Source of the DNA: Blastomussa wellsi
Lineage: Eukaryota > Cnidaria > Anthozoa > Scleractinia > Plerogyridae
Length of the DNA stretch: 64,000 nt
Direction of reading: 5' to 3'
Assembly: GCA_947652115.1 (NCBI GenBank)
Contig: OX393567.1
Coordinates: 243,501-307,500 of the forward strand
The translations under genes were made by a program, and so were the position numbers. The notes under the pieces were generated by a model that saw only the letters and a program-made list of their open reading frames with translations, searched no databases and was not told the origin of the DNA. How positions within the stretch are numbered: position 1 is the stretch's first letter; each line of letters starts with the position of its first letter. Shown piece after piece: positions 47,341 to 60,400 of this stretch.

Positions 47341-50300
47341 TAGTAATAATAATAAGAATTCATATTAATAATCATTCAATACATTCTTGAACTGTTATGT
47401 TTTTATTATTTTTTCTTTGTTAAACAAATCTTATTTTTCTTTTTCTTCAGACTTACAGATGTACCAATATTACATCCAGGTTAGTTTTTTGTTTGAACAT
47501 GGTGGACTGATTCTAAGAGTGCATCAAAATCTAATTTTCTAAATGATCCTGCAGATAGTGCCAACAACAATTAAATCTTTGAGTGGTCACATAGCAAAAA
47601 CAAACCAATACTCAGTCACACAAAGGGTAAGTCAGGGTACAATTTATTTTAAAAGTATTATTTTTAATAGTCCCAGCTGGCATGTGTTTACCAAGTAGCA
47701 TGAGGTCTATATATATAGAGAGAGTAAGGTAGCTATCAGAGATTTCTAAACATAATAAACTGAAGATGTGAATTTAGAAGCTAAGGTTTTTCTTCAATAC
47801 AATAATAACACTAACTCAGTGAATTTATGTGCAGGTAATGGTTCCACTGTAATGTATTGTAATGGAAAACCACTTAAGGGCATTTTTTAATTGAGTATCA
47901 TAAAACCAAAAGGATATGCATGAAGGGTTCCACGAACCAATAAAACTGTGAGGCAAATGTACATATCATTTAGGAAGTGCGAAGTGAGTCACGAATGGTT
48001 TTGGTTTTAGTGCTGAGTGGTCATTGTATATGGAAAACCAAAGCTAACATGCGTTACTAACAATGCTCAACATTGAAAATCACTCTGACTAAAATGACAA
48101 AATTGTATTGTTTGTTGTTAGATTCGAGAAATAAACCATGATGCTGGAAGCCATGGTATTTCTGGTAAGGAAGCAGCAACAGTAGCAGTAGCAGTAGCTG
48201 TCAAGAGCAGTAAATTGTAGCAGTAGCAGTAGCAGTAGTGTTAGTAGTAGCAGTACATCGTACGAGCCAGCGGGGCCGGGGAGACCTGCAGCCCCCCAGG
48301 TTGGAAAATGTTTGAAATTTTTCGGGACAAACTCTCAGGAACCAGGGAACAGCATTTGCTTAATGTAAATACATTCGGAAATTGTGTCATTTTTTCGGGG
48401 AGGGAGTTTACAGCCCCTCCAGGGCCGAAGGTGCCTGTATGCCTATGCATGTAGTATATATAGATTACTTCATAGAAAGTGCGACGAGTAATAAAAAGAA
48501 AGTGCTTTGTACGAATAATAATTCGTACAAAGCACTTTCTATGCTGTAATTTGTTTATTATATATACCGGTAACAAGGACTCAACCATTGTAAACTTAAA
48601 GCGATTTTTCTTGTCTATAATTAAAGACTTAAACGCAGCGCAAGGAAAACAAAGCTGCAAATGCATTCTGATAGCTTTCCAAGCGAGATCTCTTTTAAAT
48701 AGAAAAGAAAAATTACGGCGACGACAAGCTATCGTAAACAAGAACTTTATTTAAATAGCGGTATAAAACACACTGTGTTAATACTTTTTAAAAGAAAAAC
48801 TTTTGCTATTGCATCGAGAAATGTCGCCATAAGTGAATCAACTACTGCGCGCAAATCAACTGGCGAATTTTTGAACAAAAGTTGTGATAACACAAGGAGT
48901 CGGTTCATTAAACAATAATTACGACGTAAATACATATTCAAAAGTGAAATATTTACTTTACCCTGGTGTTCCCAATAGTGCTTGAATTTTCTTAGAACGT
49001 CCACGGCTGCGTTGTATCAAAGCTACAATGAAAGTCTTTCATTTCTTTCCCTTATCGACATTTAGTTTATCTGCGCTCCGCCTGGAGAATGATTTTAGCA
49101 TTTCCATATCATAACTGTGTTCTCAAGGTTTTGCTTGGCGTGTTTCTGATGGCTTTCCTTTCCATAAAGTTCTCAAAAGTACAAAATTTGTAGCCAAAAC
49201 ATAAACTGTCTTCGAGAGCTTGCAAACTTGCAGCGTGTTGTTTTCACAACCTCGTTGGAAACCATTTGAATTCCCACGCTCTGATTGGTTAGGTCGTTCT
49301 ACTCTTGAAGCTGATTGGTTATATTTTTCACATGTGAAGAAAGCTATACGCAAAGCTGATTGGACGTATCGCTTTTTTCACATGTGAAAATATAGCAGAT
49401 ATAGAATTCTATCTGCAAGGTTTATTACCTAAAATTGTTGCTATATATATAATAAAAACTAGTAGTACATTGTACTAAAACTACTTGTACATGTAGTAAA
49501 ACTTTATTTAAACACAGAAAATTGTCAAGTTAAAAACTAAAACTATTTGCAACTGCTTATCTACTAACCATGTGACTTGAAGCACCCTACCCAATCCCAA
49601 CACTACCCCTCCCCCTCCCCCATTACCTTAATTATCATAACCATGATTAACTTGGCATTAACATATGATTTTAGTTCTTAGTATTATAATTAACAAATAT
49701 TTTTTTGTTTTCTTTTTTTTATTTTGCCAGGAATTTTTTTCAAGTATGACATGTCGTCAATAATGGTGCGAGTTGAAACCCGCCGTAGGTCATTCTGGGG
49801 TTTCTTGGTGCGTCTGTGTGGTATTGTAGGAGGAATATTTGCTACTTCAGGTACAATTTACTGTCGACCTTGCCCATTTTCAGTGAGCACATCTTGTTAT
49901 TATTGGAAATATTCAGTACCATTCACTCGTAATGTCAGACAATTAGTGCCAATTTATTTTCTCTGTTTTAGGCATGCTGCATTCATTCATTGGCTTCTTG
50001 TTTGATGTAGTCACTTGTAAGTTTCAGTGGAAAAAAAAGGATGAAAAAGTGAGTTTTGAATTGAGTTTTGTTGCTGCATAATAATTATTGTGTTAACGGA
50101 AACACTCGGGGTTCAAAATTAATGGCTGTCCGGTTGTCCCAGACAATCAAAATTACAATGGGGCAACCAAATGTACTGAGTGGTTACCCCTTGGGCAACC
50201 CAATCTGCAATGGCACTAGTCCCTATTACAGCACGACGCGCCTAACTGTGGCAACCCAACAAACTTTTTTGACAAGTTATAATTAGCCAATCAGGGAGCA

Positions 50301-52149
50301 CGAATTTGTTTGAGCTGTCCCGCCTCCTAGGAATTTTCAAAGCTGTTCTCATGAAACCTGTCACGCTTTTAACACAGGTTTTTGTCTTTGATGAGTCATT
50401 GATACCTTTATTTAGTTAATGTTAGTCAAAAGTAAAGCAAATGCAGAAGAAATTCTTGAATATTGCATACTGTTGGAAGGTTTTTCTCCCTTGAAATCTT
50501 CAAATTCAATCAAATTTGTTTGCACATTTAATACAAATAAGCCTGATGCACTAGTGAGATCTGCCCTGTGATGCTGCCATGATTGTTCCGACGTTTCCTC
50601 CCTGAAGTGCAATGGCAATTTTAATACTTGCACCACGAATGGTGGAATTGAGAGTTGAATTACTGATTTGTAAAGCCCTGGGCTGTTACTGTAAATGAGC
50701 TCTTGCAATGACATTTAGTATCAATTAGATCTCATGTTGTGTGGTTTCCAAACATGACAGATTACTTATAACAAGACAAAAGCTTGGTAGTTTGTACAAT
50801 CAATATAGTGTACACCTTTCATGGTTTTGTACATACATGTACATGAACCAGAAATTACTAAAAAAAAACTTTATAGATGTGCAGATGAGATTTAAAGTGT
50901 ATATGACACAATTTTTCCACTAGTTTTGGTAATTTATAACAATAATAATTATTGGATAAAAATGATTTTGAAGCTTATCGACCGTGAAGATATCTTTAGC
51001 TTGGAAAACAAAGTTTTTGGTTCACAATATATGTGCCATTTTGACCTCAGAATTGTCCCAGAGATCACGCAGTCAAAGTATCACTGTGTTTATCTGAACA
51101 TACCACAATGGCTGAAAGCGAAGGGAAACGTGTGAAGCATGGGGCCAAAAATAATTATTTTGGGAACCAGCTGCTAAACTCACAACTGAAGCTGTGTGCA
51201 AAAGAAATAAACAGAAGGTGTCCTGAGAAGGCAATGCTATCAAACACTGTGACTTCATTATCACAATTCTCATCCCTAGTTTCCTGGGACACTTTTGTAG
51301 GGAAATTAGCTGTATTTCGTCCGCAAGAGGAAAATGCACAAAAATAAATTTAGTGTCACCCATTTCCAGTCAGTACTGTGCAATCTCTGCCTGCAAGGTT
51401 TTTATCAAGTCTCACACGATGGAATGTAAACAAGCCAAAATGAAAGTTAAATGTAAAAACTTACCTTTTTCATTATTAAAGCCAGGCTAAGAAAACCGTG
51501 AACACCAGAAATGTTTATGGAATTTTATTGTGTTACAAAGAAAAAGTCAATCAAGTGTGAGAAAACTACAGTAGACTGCAAACAGCAACGGGAATTAGTT
51601 TGTGGTTTTGAGGTTTATTCGTGTGATCTGAGCTTCATCGTGATTGGTCACTACACAATCAACATTCCTGAAATATTTCAGGTGTTCATGGTTTTCTTAG
51701 CAAGGCTGTAACATCCGATATCCTTGCAAAACAATAATAAAGAGTAGACGAACCTCAACGATATAACAAGCCGACGTTTCAGCTTGCATCGAGAACTCCC
51801 AAATGAAACGACCAGTAACGGTGAACTCAAAACATTCATGTACGCAGTCACCGAAGTGCGACGTATCAACAAATTCAAACAGAAATGTAAACATTAATCC
51901 CGAGACTGTGCAGTACTGTCTGGAAATGGCCTTTAAGTCTTTGAAATATTCTGTTATATCATCTTTCAGCCCCTTACAATGTCAGAGATTTCTCCAGGAA
52001 CAACTGTGGTGCAACAAAATGGCTTACCTTCACAACAAACCCAGCAGAGTCGAGATCCTGTTGTCAGTTTCTCTCCTGGAGTCAACCCAGGTGTGGACAT
52101 ACCTCCTGGCAGTGTTGTTCTTGAAGATCAATCAGCAGTGACAGCATAA
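39837..52149 (+). CDS. ERGIC2: ERGIC2 (Erv41 family) cargo receptor, 15 exons
   Basis: Exons 39837-39954, 42404-42512, 43413-43459, 43720-43790, 43924-43964, 44763-44858, 44992-45093, 45238-45293, 45499-45597, 47451-47479, 47555-47626, 48122-48164, 49731-49850, 49972-50048 and 51970-52149 join without a phase conflict into 419 aa. Family signatures: KELDAFPKVPENY at the N terminus, first membrane helix SILIFLFIGILVVSEFWYY, IAMKCENIGADVLDL, ACRVHGSFDVNKVAGNFHI, HPRGHAHL, FSHRID-like NYSHRIDVLSFG, and FKYDMSSIMV before the second helix (LCGIVGGIFATSG). With ERGIC3 this protein cycles between ER and Golgi and sorts membrane and secretory cargo. It is about 40 aa longer than the human protein, mainly in a Gln/Pro/Ser-rich C-terminal tail. 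Introns hold many repeats. Confidence 0.96.
40668..40890. repeat. Two direct copies of a GC-rich repeat in ERGIC2 intron 1
   Basis: AGCGGAGCTCTGGCGGCCCA at about 40668 and AGCAGAGCTCCGGCAGCCCA at about 40846 are diverged direct copies, each followed by AAGGGC(T/C)GC. Unclassified dispersed repeat. Confidence 0.6.
42050..42194 (+). repeat. SINE/LINE-like 3' end with (TTA)n tail
   Basis: TGTAAAGAGCCTTTGAACAT, then GGTGCGGTATAAATC, leads straight into a TTA run (42111-42194, one GTC interruption). This order is typical of short retroposon 3' ends; the 5' body was not recognised. Confidence 0.6.
43010..43225 (+). mobile_element. tRNA-like SINE relic in ERGIC2 intron 2
   Basis: A B-box-like GGGTTTGATTCCCGG (about 43063-43077) is followed by TTTGTTGGTTCTCTAAGC, CTGGTTTTCCCCTCTCCAC and an ATTTGATTTG-rich tail. 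The order resembles a SINE family I associate with anthozoans. The A-box is not clear and no target duplication was found. Confidence 0.55.
45963..47082. mobile_element. hAT-like non-autonomous DNA transposon in ERGIC2 intron 9
   Basis: The 15-bp termini CAGGGCTGAAAATAA (45963-45977) and TTATTTTCAGCCCTG (47068-47082) are exact inverted repeats, flanked by CCCACT on both sides. Subterminal blocks also mirror each other (CCGGTCATGTTGACCGGTCA near the left, GGCCGGTCATTGTGACCGG near the right). CAGGG ends fit hAT elements, but the 6-bp duplication is shorter than the usual 8. No transposase frame is present. Confidence 0.75.
47165..47345. repeat. AAT-rich low-complexity tract
   Basis: Runs of AAT/TAA repeats separated by a short less-repetitive segment, in ERGIC2 intron 9. 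Confidence 0.9.
48177..48256. repeat. AGCAGT/AGTAGC microsatellite
   Basis: Imperfect hexameric AGCAGT repeats starting 13 bases after the exon 12 donor of ERGIC2. Confidence 0.85.
48497..48540. repeat. Perfect 20-bp-arm hairpin
   Basis: AGAAAGTGCTTTGTACGAAT, the four bases AATA, then the exact reverse complement. In ERGIC2 intron 12. Could be the fused ends of a deleted inverted-repeat element. Confidence 0.9.
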
Positions 52150-52295
52150 ACTTTTTCCATATACGAGCTTGAGAATGGTTTGATATGATGACTTCACAAG
52201 ATTCAATTTGACAGTGGAAGACTCCTTCCCCAAGGAAATTTTAGATCCTGAGGGGAAGGGGGTCCTTTTGATGGATCTTGGATTCAAGTGACAGA

Positions 52296-52301
52296 AATAA
52301 A
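52296..52301 (+). terminator. Candidate poly(A) signal of ERGIC2
   Basis: AATAAA in CAGAAATAAAAGAAG, about 147 bases past the ERGIC2 stop codon, a usual distance for a short 3' UTR. Confidence 0.55.
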
Positions 52302-53443
52302 AGAAGAAAAGAGCTGGACGTTTCAGTGTTAAATTTATTATGAATTATTTCTCTCAAACTTATTGCCATTACCAATTATACATTAAATCTAACTGAGGCA
52401 GATACTTCTTACTTAGTGTTTTTCAAGGACAGGTAACACTGTAGTGTACAGACTATTGTATGCAAAATAGATTGTTCTTGATTGATATTATATAGGGCCA
52501 GTTCTGAGACTGTATCACAAAGACACATTTTATAAATGGTATTGTTCACAGCCTCTCTAGTTTTTCAACTCAAGAACAGATATTACAATAATAGTAAAGA
52601 TAGTCAAAACAATTATTGATAGAAGACTAGGAAAATAGTATTATTTATTAATGGTTTTAAAGTTTTGGAGTTTGTCTGTTTAGCTATACTTTTCTCTTGG
52701 TTTTTAAACCTACAACTAATAAACTAGTCTGATTTTCTTGTGTTGGGTTTCTGTTTGGTTTCATAGCAGAAAAATGGCATTGGGGTAATTGAATTTACTT
52801 CAGACCTGACCCTCATAACACAGAGATGGGCACGACTCAGTTATTGTTATGGCACTGAATATTGTATGGGTTTGCTACAGCCATATATCTGCAGCACTAC
52901 AAACCACATTCTTAGAACTGAGATTATCAAATTGACGAATTCAACTAGTTTACCAATTCAAGTGCACGACTAAAATGCGAGAAAAAATTATGTTGCTACG
53001 AAATCCAGTTTATTGTACATTGAACAGCGAAATATCAGTAACCACTAACTGCTAACCGATAATCAAAGGCATCCTGTGGTAAGCTCGTGGAGTAAGTAAG
53101 AAACTGTGTCAGGGAGCTGATATAGTGGATTATGAAGCCTATAGAGTGGTTGCAAATGCAGTGTAATACATTTTTCTGTTTTATGATTTCATTCGTTTGT
53201 TGCAGCTGTTGTATCTTTACTGTTGTTCATAGATTAATATAGTTTGTCGAATGGGAGTTTTGAGCTGTAGTAAGAACAGTAGTTTATTCAAGAAATACTG
53301 TAATGGCAAGTAACAGTTTATTAACAAAGGTACATTTCTTCGTAAATGCAACTTTACTGCACAATCATGCCAGTGCATACATACTTTTGTACTTTGAAGT
53401 ATCAATGGAAACAGGACAGAATAAAGTAAATAAACAGGACAGA

Positions 53444-53600
53444 ATATTTGTCGCACTAGGAGCGAGGACATTCTCCTATGCTGCATCACGTCTGGAATGA
53501 CCTACCGAGTAACATCAATGGCATTCACTCCTTATCTAGTTTTAAACGAAAACTTAAAACCTACCTTTTTACCTGCCGTCAATCATCAAACAGACCTCTC
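53444..53600 (+). pseudogene. LINE reverse transcriptase C-terminal relic
   Basis: Translation gives GARTFSYAASRL, then after a 2-base deletion NDLPSNINGIHSLSSFKRKL and KTYLFTCR. This is the usual tail of CR1/L2/Rex-like LINE polymerases (compare SYRGAKLWNNL in the minus-strand LINE at 13.3-14.1 kb). The deletion falls where a Trp-Asn pair is expected. The rest of the element is not recognisable. Confidence 0.75.
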
Positions 53601-55562
53601 AGAAAACAGAGGTACACTTCAACAGGGTCAAAAGGTCACGTCTGTCAGTTGTGATTGGTAGACTTCGATCCATTTTGTTTGTTTCTGATTTTCAAGGTTC
53701 ATTAACTTTTACCGTAATTATGATTGACGGCAGCGAAAAACGCAATCGTTGGTTGGGTTTTGAACTTCAGAGTTCGCATGTTATTGAAAACCGCAGTAAA
53801 AAGCTTCGGCTACAAAACAGAAACAGCTACAAACACACCATAAACAACACGTACGTACATCCGTACACGTACTTGAATGTGCATGCAGTAAAGAAGCGAT
53901 TGTTCCAGGACGGCACAAAAGGTCACAAAAGGCGGGCAGTATAAAAGATAAAAATTGAACTCGGCGAAGTGGTCGTTTGGTGGTTCAATTCTGGTAACAC
54001 GCATTGTATTTTTGTCTGGCAAATAGAAAAACTAGACTATGTTGCTTTTGTTCAAATCTTTCCATTCATTTTTCCAACACCACAAAATATTTATAATTTG
54101 CAGCCTTAGAATCTTTCAAATAATCCAGACCCGCACCTTTATAATTTGCAGGTTTAGAATATTTCAAATAATCCTCTCCCCCACCCGGCCAAAGTGGACA
54201 TAAATTTGCATGCACAAATGCGACACAAAAAAGAAACGGAGAGCATTTTCCACCTCATGCGCATACTGCGACGAACTCACCTCTACTCCGTAAATCAATC
54301 GAACAACAGGTCAAAACAACTCCTCAAAAAAAAAATTGGCTACGTCCTCTGTACGTGTGATCAACCACAACCACATGTCCTGATTTGCCGAAGACATGTA
54401 CCGAACACCAAAATATCAGGTGACATAATGAACTTCTTTCATTGGTAGCTGAACAAGAGAATTCTTAACGACCATTTAACGAATGCATGAATGCGCCTGC
54501 CGAACTTGAGACGATCTTTCATCGACTTCAAATTTTCTATTGTTTACGCCGGACAACGTGATTCCCCCAACCATCCTGATAGCTCTCCACGAGCTAAAAA
54601 TGACTCAATTGGTGGTTTTCACTATCACGCAATCAAAAACTAAAATTAATTTGAAACAATTCAACTACAGAAGCTAAGAATTTCAGATAGTGTAGATGAT
54701 AAATAAATAGTTTCTCCAAGTCTCAGGTCTGTGCGGTGTGCCATTCACGAAGTACTACGTTCTATGCAAATTTACAAAGCTCAGTACGGAGGGACACAAA
54801 GTATGGCCACCCTGATGTCCGAGAAACCATCTGCGACTACGTTTGACTTTTGAGCTATTATACTTTCACTTAAACAGAACTTATTATATCTAAAATGTTC
54901 AAACTCGAAACAAAAGAACTCAGATATTCCACGAGGGTCGTACAGGGGTCTCCAGCACGGTTCACGGGCGGAAAAAATAACGAATCACGGATCACAGATA
55001 TTAAAATTTCATTTTCTCGAATCAAGAAAATAAGAGAGTAACATAAACGTTTATCCTTCTCTTACCTGTCGCAAAGGACTATTTAAAGAACGAAAATCTA
55101 CAAATGCAACTCTAACCATTCGTCCAAAACTGACAACAAAGAATGCTCATTTTGTCACCGGAAAACGAATTCTTTGGGACTTGGGAATCAGTCATACAAG
55201 GTGTTCTCATTTTGTGCTGCCATGTTTTATAGACTGAGTATTGTTCTTTCACTAGGCTTGAAAAAATCCGCCGGCAGAATTTGAATCGAGCATTCTGCCA
55301 GTAGCGGAATTTAAGGCTAGGATTCTGTGACTGAATAAGGCATTTTCCAGCTTTTTCAACTGAAGCACATTGCAGTGCCAGACCTCCCCTTCCGCGCGCC
55401 CTATATATAGGCGCTGAACCCGCAGAGGGCGCGGAAGGAAGAATTCAGGCACTGGTCTAAATTTGAGCAGATTAACGGAAAATGATGATGGGCAGAACTG
55501 TTGAAGTGTTGATGTGATATGTCTTGCAAATGCCGAAAACTGGAATTCAGGCAACCTAAAAC

Positions 55563-55590
55563 TCATTTATTTATTTATTTATTACAATTT
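55563..55590. repeat. (TTTA)n microsatellite, possible LINE tail on the minus strand
   Basis: Short TTTA run followed by TTACAATTTATGG. On the minus strand it would read as an A-rich tetranucleotide tail, but no coding remnant is next to it. Confidence 0.6.
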
Positions 55591-57319
55591 ATGGATTAAA
55601 AACCAAAGGATGACCCGTAAAGGAGTCCTAGACCCCATATCAAAACAGATCACCTAAACTATATATATATATATATAAACAACAAAATAATAGATTCAGA
55701 AAATACAAAAATATAAAAATTACTCACAAGTCACTGAAAAATTTCTTAACTCATAAATTATGCTGTATAAATTTCCAGTTTTTTCTCAGGCTTTAGGCAT
55801 TTGATGAATTATATCAAACTTAGTATTAGGGTTTAGGACCACTGAGGCTCACTTCCATATTTTGCGAAAATGCGCAAGGCTGGGAGGGCCAAAACGTTTT
55901 TCGGGTACCAAGCAGAATTCGAGCAGAATAAGCGGTTTCTACGAGCATTGTCGGCAGGAAGAACAAGCCATTTTACTGACCTATGATACCAAAGCGAAGC
56001 ACCAAAACCACCAAGAACAGTTCTCGGTTGGTTAGTAGTTGCCGATGCCTTATCTTTAGGAGACGTTACGCCTTTTCATAACTGTACAGAAGTCGCACTT
56101 GATGCTTTCATAATCTTCATAAATCAGTTCCAGATGACTCGCGACTCAAAAGCACGTGGAATAAAGTGATGTAATCACAAATATCGGTTATTAAATCAAG
56201 CTCTTCACGGGTCACGAAAAGTCTTTGGGTCACGGATCACGACGAATAAGTTATTACATTCACGTTTCACGGAAAACAGAATCAGCTAATCACAAGAATA
56301 CTCCTGTACGCCCCGCTTCCATGCTCTGGTTTCAAAACGAAGGGTACTATCGAGCTGAAAATTTGCGAAGATTTATTTTTTGTTTACCTAGCAGATAGTT
56401 TATAGTACTGGCTGTCTGGAATAACAATGGGGCTTAAAAAAACCAGACAACCAATATTTTTTACAATATATTAGAATAACCAAAACAGTCGGTACAAGAC
56501 GATACATAAAGTAAGCAACAGTTAAAAACAAATCGGAATAATTGCTCAAAAGCAACCTACAAACTGCCAACTACCTATGGCGTAGTGAACGCAAGGAAAT
56601 TGCGCGAGACGCAAATATTTTTTTCGCTGGGGAGGGAACGCGAAAATTGTAACACCCCAAAAGCGACTCCATAGAACCTGAAAACATCTTGTATAACTTT
56701 TAAGAATTTGTGGTGATAGCATGTGAACAGGCTCCGGGGGTGAGTAGGGGACGGTAGGTAGGGGACGGTGGAGGCTACGATTGCCAACTGCCCCCGACCC
56801 ACCCCTGTCTAGCCGGAGCATGCTCGCAGGCTACTGTGGTGACCCCTAATGCTTTTTTATTTATAAAATCAAATGGCAGGTCTACAGAACACATGCTTAA
56901 TTATTTGTCATTTAGTGCAAAAGTAGTCACGTTTTTTTAGGCCATGAGAGTGAAAGTTGTTAGAGTAAAAAAATGGCTCCAATTTTGGATTTCAATAGCC
57001 CTTGGCATAGTCATCCGCAAAATACCTCACTATTAGGAGACGCCGTCCTTAACATTCACATTTTTCTCGTAGAAGGAATGTCTTTGATATGGGAGCATCT
57101 AGTATGTAAAACTAGTCAACAGAATTTTTTTTGAAATCTCTAGTCAGATCAAAGCTCTAACGTGTTATGTGCTATCCCTGAAAATTTCAAAGCCATTGAA
57201 CCATTTTAAGAACACAAAATAATTATTATAAAAATACAGGGTACGTTTGCATTCATTACAAAACTCTGTGATGAACGCAAACAAACCCTATATTTTAGTC
57301 TTCAAATTTTTGATGTACA

Positions 57320-57350
57320 TTTACATACATACATACACACATACATAAAT
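57320..57350. repeat. (CATA)n microsatellite
   Basis: CATACATACATACACACATA run beside the poly(A) signal of the UBC9-like gene. The same tetranucleotide forms the tail of the LINE at 13.3 kb. Confidence 0.8.
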
Positions 57351-57355
57351 ACATT

Positions 57356-57361
57356 TTTATT
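57356..57361 (-). terminator. Candidate poly(A) signal of the UBC9-like gene
   Basis: AATAAA on the minus strand, 54 bases beyond the stop codon at 57416-57418. Confidence 0.55.
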
Positions 57362-57415
57362 TTGTTTTCAAATTAAAATTATTGTTATTACTATAAATTA
57401 TAATTATTTTTTATC

Positions 57416-60400
57416 CTATCCAAGTCCATTTGGAGTCATTTCTTTTGCTTGTTTCTTAACTCTTTCTTCATATTCCATCTGACTTTGACTAAAGATAAAA
57501 TTAAAGTAATTAGTTATCAGAAAATGAAAATCAACATAAACTCTAGAGTTTGTTCCTTTAGCAGGGGGCTGTTGACATGCTGCCATTTTTTTGCAGTGGG
57601 CTTGACAGAAAAGTAATTGTATGCATCTATCAACATGGAATCTCACCACTCTCGTAAGAAAGAAGTTTCCAAATGAAGTGTGTTGCTGAACACCCTTTTT
57701 GCATGCGAAAACGAATTTCTTTTGTTTTCAAGTGGAATTGTGTTGTGAGCGTGCTATCACCTTTGCCCCTGTTTTCCTGTGGAGGGACACAAATTGTAAG
57801 ACTACTTTTTGAAACTCCAGAAACCCAAATATTGGAATCAATGCCTTTCCCTCCATGGTGGATGGGAGAAGTGGAGGGTACACTGTAATGCCTTGTTAAA
57901 AAGGCACATGGAGAAATTATGTTTGGTCAGTTATTGCATTCGATGAAGGAGAATGTAATAAATATATTACTGTATACTAATCTTGTTATTCCTGTGGGTT
58001 TACCGGTATGTCCTGCAATTACCATGATGCCAAATGATTTCAGGGTTTGGACTGGCTGGCTGGAACAGATTACCTTGGTCTGGTGTCATAATTTTTCTCC
58101 GCTGAGAACACCTGGTATTTATTTTGTCCCTCACTTTGAAATGCTATGGAATAGGGAAGATTTTTTGCATACCCTGAATCAAATATCAACTGCATAATTT
58201 TCCTTTACCGATAAACCAAAAGTTTGATGTTCCCAGTAGCACTCCCCATCGACAAATTCCTAGACCCCCCGTTTCCTCCCACAGGGATTGAACGCACCTC
58301 ACTAATCTCTATTATATGTTTTTAGCTTACAGTACCTATACACTACATAGGCTTCTGCCTGAGCCGGTTCTTGGAAATTAGGTTCATTTAGTAACAACTG
58401 AATTCCAAGCAGCACCTGAAAAGTATTATTTTAAAGAAAAGTTCAGAACATACTGCATGCTGCCATTTCATATACTGCAACATACTGCATGCTGACATTA
58501 CATCAACAATTTACTTGTTACCGGTACCTCTTTGGCTGTGATTTGTGGTTTCCAGCCTTTATTCTTGTCGATCAGTGACAAGGAAACTTTGCCAGAAGGA
58601 AACACATTTGGGTGCAAGATAACAGGATTGAATACACCTAAAAAGTGTATAAGCAGACAAGTCACATTAAGCTCTAAATAGTTATAAATTATTACTAGCA
58701 GGCAAGCAACCAGCACAGCTGTGATCATGCCCTCCTTCCGTACTTATTATCCTAGTGAAGAACCAAGACAAAATTACAAGGATTTCTATGGAGTAATTGA
58801 AGCATGAAGGGGCCAATATCTCAGCCCCAAATTGAAATAAGATGCTGACTTTTGGCAAGTAGGCATTCTTCATCATGTACTTTCTTAAGATCTTAATGAA
58901 TCCCATAATTTCTAAAATTTCAATATTTGTGACGTTACACTTTTAATCACTACTCTATGAAGAACAGAACACACACCTAGCTATAGTTGACTGTTAAATA
59001 TGTCAGCAGAGGCAGACAGTTGCACATGGTTCTAATAAAAATAACAGGATCAAAATGTGAACTTACAGTTAGGAGGTGAGAATGGATAGTCATGAGGAAA
59101 TGACAACTCCAACTTGTATAGACCTCCTTCCCAAATAGTCTGGCAGTGAGTGAAAACGTATAAACATCAGTAACATGGATAAGTCAAGGAAATCAACAAG
59201 AACGTGCATGGCATAGAAAACAGCTTACAGAAAAATGCTCTCAAGAATAGGATGCAATGAGAGAATCAGCAGCTGAGGATGCATCTCTTTAGTCAGCTTA
59301 ACTATGCTGTGATAACTACACATTGAGATTTGGGATCATTTAATTATCATTTTACCTTCTTGGGTCCTGGGATGGCTATGTGCAAGGAAAAAAGAATATC
59401 AATTTACTTAGTAATAAAACCTGCCTGACTTATTGCAAGTGTTATTATTTTGCAATTTAACTCTAAAATTTAGGTGAAAATTGAAATCAAAATTTCACAG
59501 TGAATCAGGAGAAAAGTCCCTTTTACACAATGCTTTCTTGTTTAAGAGATGTAAACTTTGGTTGATTTGTTGATTACAAGACTGAAACTGTACTCAGCCC
59601 TTCAAGAATGTACAGTGTAAATTGAGTCATAAAAATTGTTTTACAATAATGTTAAGAAATGCAAAATATTTGCATGCTGCCTTCATCTCAGCAATGCAAT
59701 AAAAGGAGGTCTAAAGATTCCACCCTTCCTCAGCACACCATTGTGATGAAAATGCCATGTACTATTGCCACTGGGCCAAAGTATGGAAAGTCTGGCTTTA
59801 AGAGCCATGCCACTTTATACTGCCGCTCTCATTTATGAGGTAAGTCCAAATTAACCCCCAAAGAAAAAAAAAATGAGTGACCAGCTGATATCCCCTCAGA
59901 AAAGCCCACTTTTCCCCTGACCCCCTCAGAAATATTTGAAGATCAAAGAATCCTGAGAGAACTACCCCTCAATAGATCCTAGCCTGGTTTCACTTTCATC
60001 TCCAGAGGATTTCTTTCAGTGCCCAGGCTGAAAATTATCTCAGCCCGGCTAACCGGGCTGAAATTTCAGAACTGAAATTCGCAATGTAATCACTCCCTAA
60101 ATTCCAAGCTTTATTTTACACACTGGTGGCAGTAACAAAGTTTTTAAATTTACCACAATCCCATTTTAGCCAGTCTATTTCTTCATTGTCTTTCTTAACA
60201 GGAACAGCGATAAAATCCTAAACAGAATATCAGAAAAGATCAAAAATTAATAGCAACAAGTACAAGTACGAGTGTCTTGTGAACCACTGAAGCATGAAGC
60301 AGGGCATTGACTGGGACCAGATTAGACTTCCATCACAGTTTACTTGTGGTTAGTCCCCCCCCCCCCCCTCCAGTTTTCTTCCGGTTAGATCCACTCCTGT

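Larger units (their letters stand above)
52302..57355. other. Intergenic, relic-rich
   Basis: About 5 kb between ERGIC2 and the UBC9-like gene with no supported gene. It holds a LINE remnant (53444-53600), a TTTA run (55563-55590), an AT dinucleotide run near 55660 and several AT-rich stretches. Short open frames here lack domains. Confidence 0.55.

Noticed and set aside
54194..54448. 84-codon frame as a gene
   Set aside because: No domain, no neighbouring exon, low-complexity Lys-rich middle.
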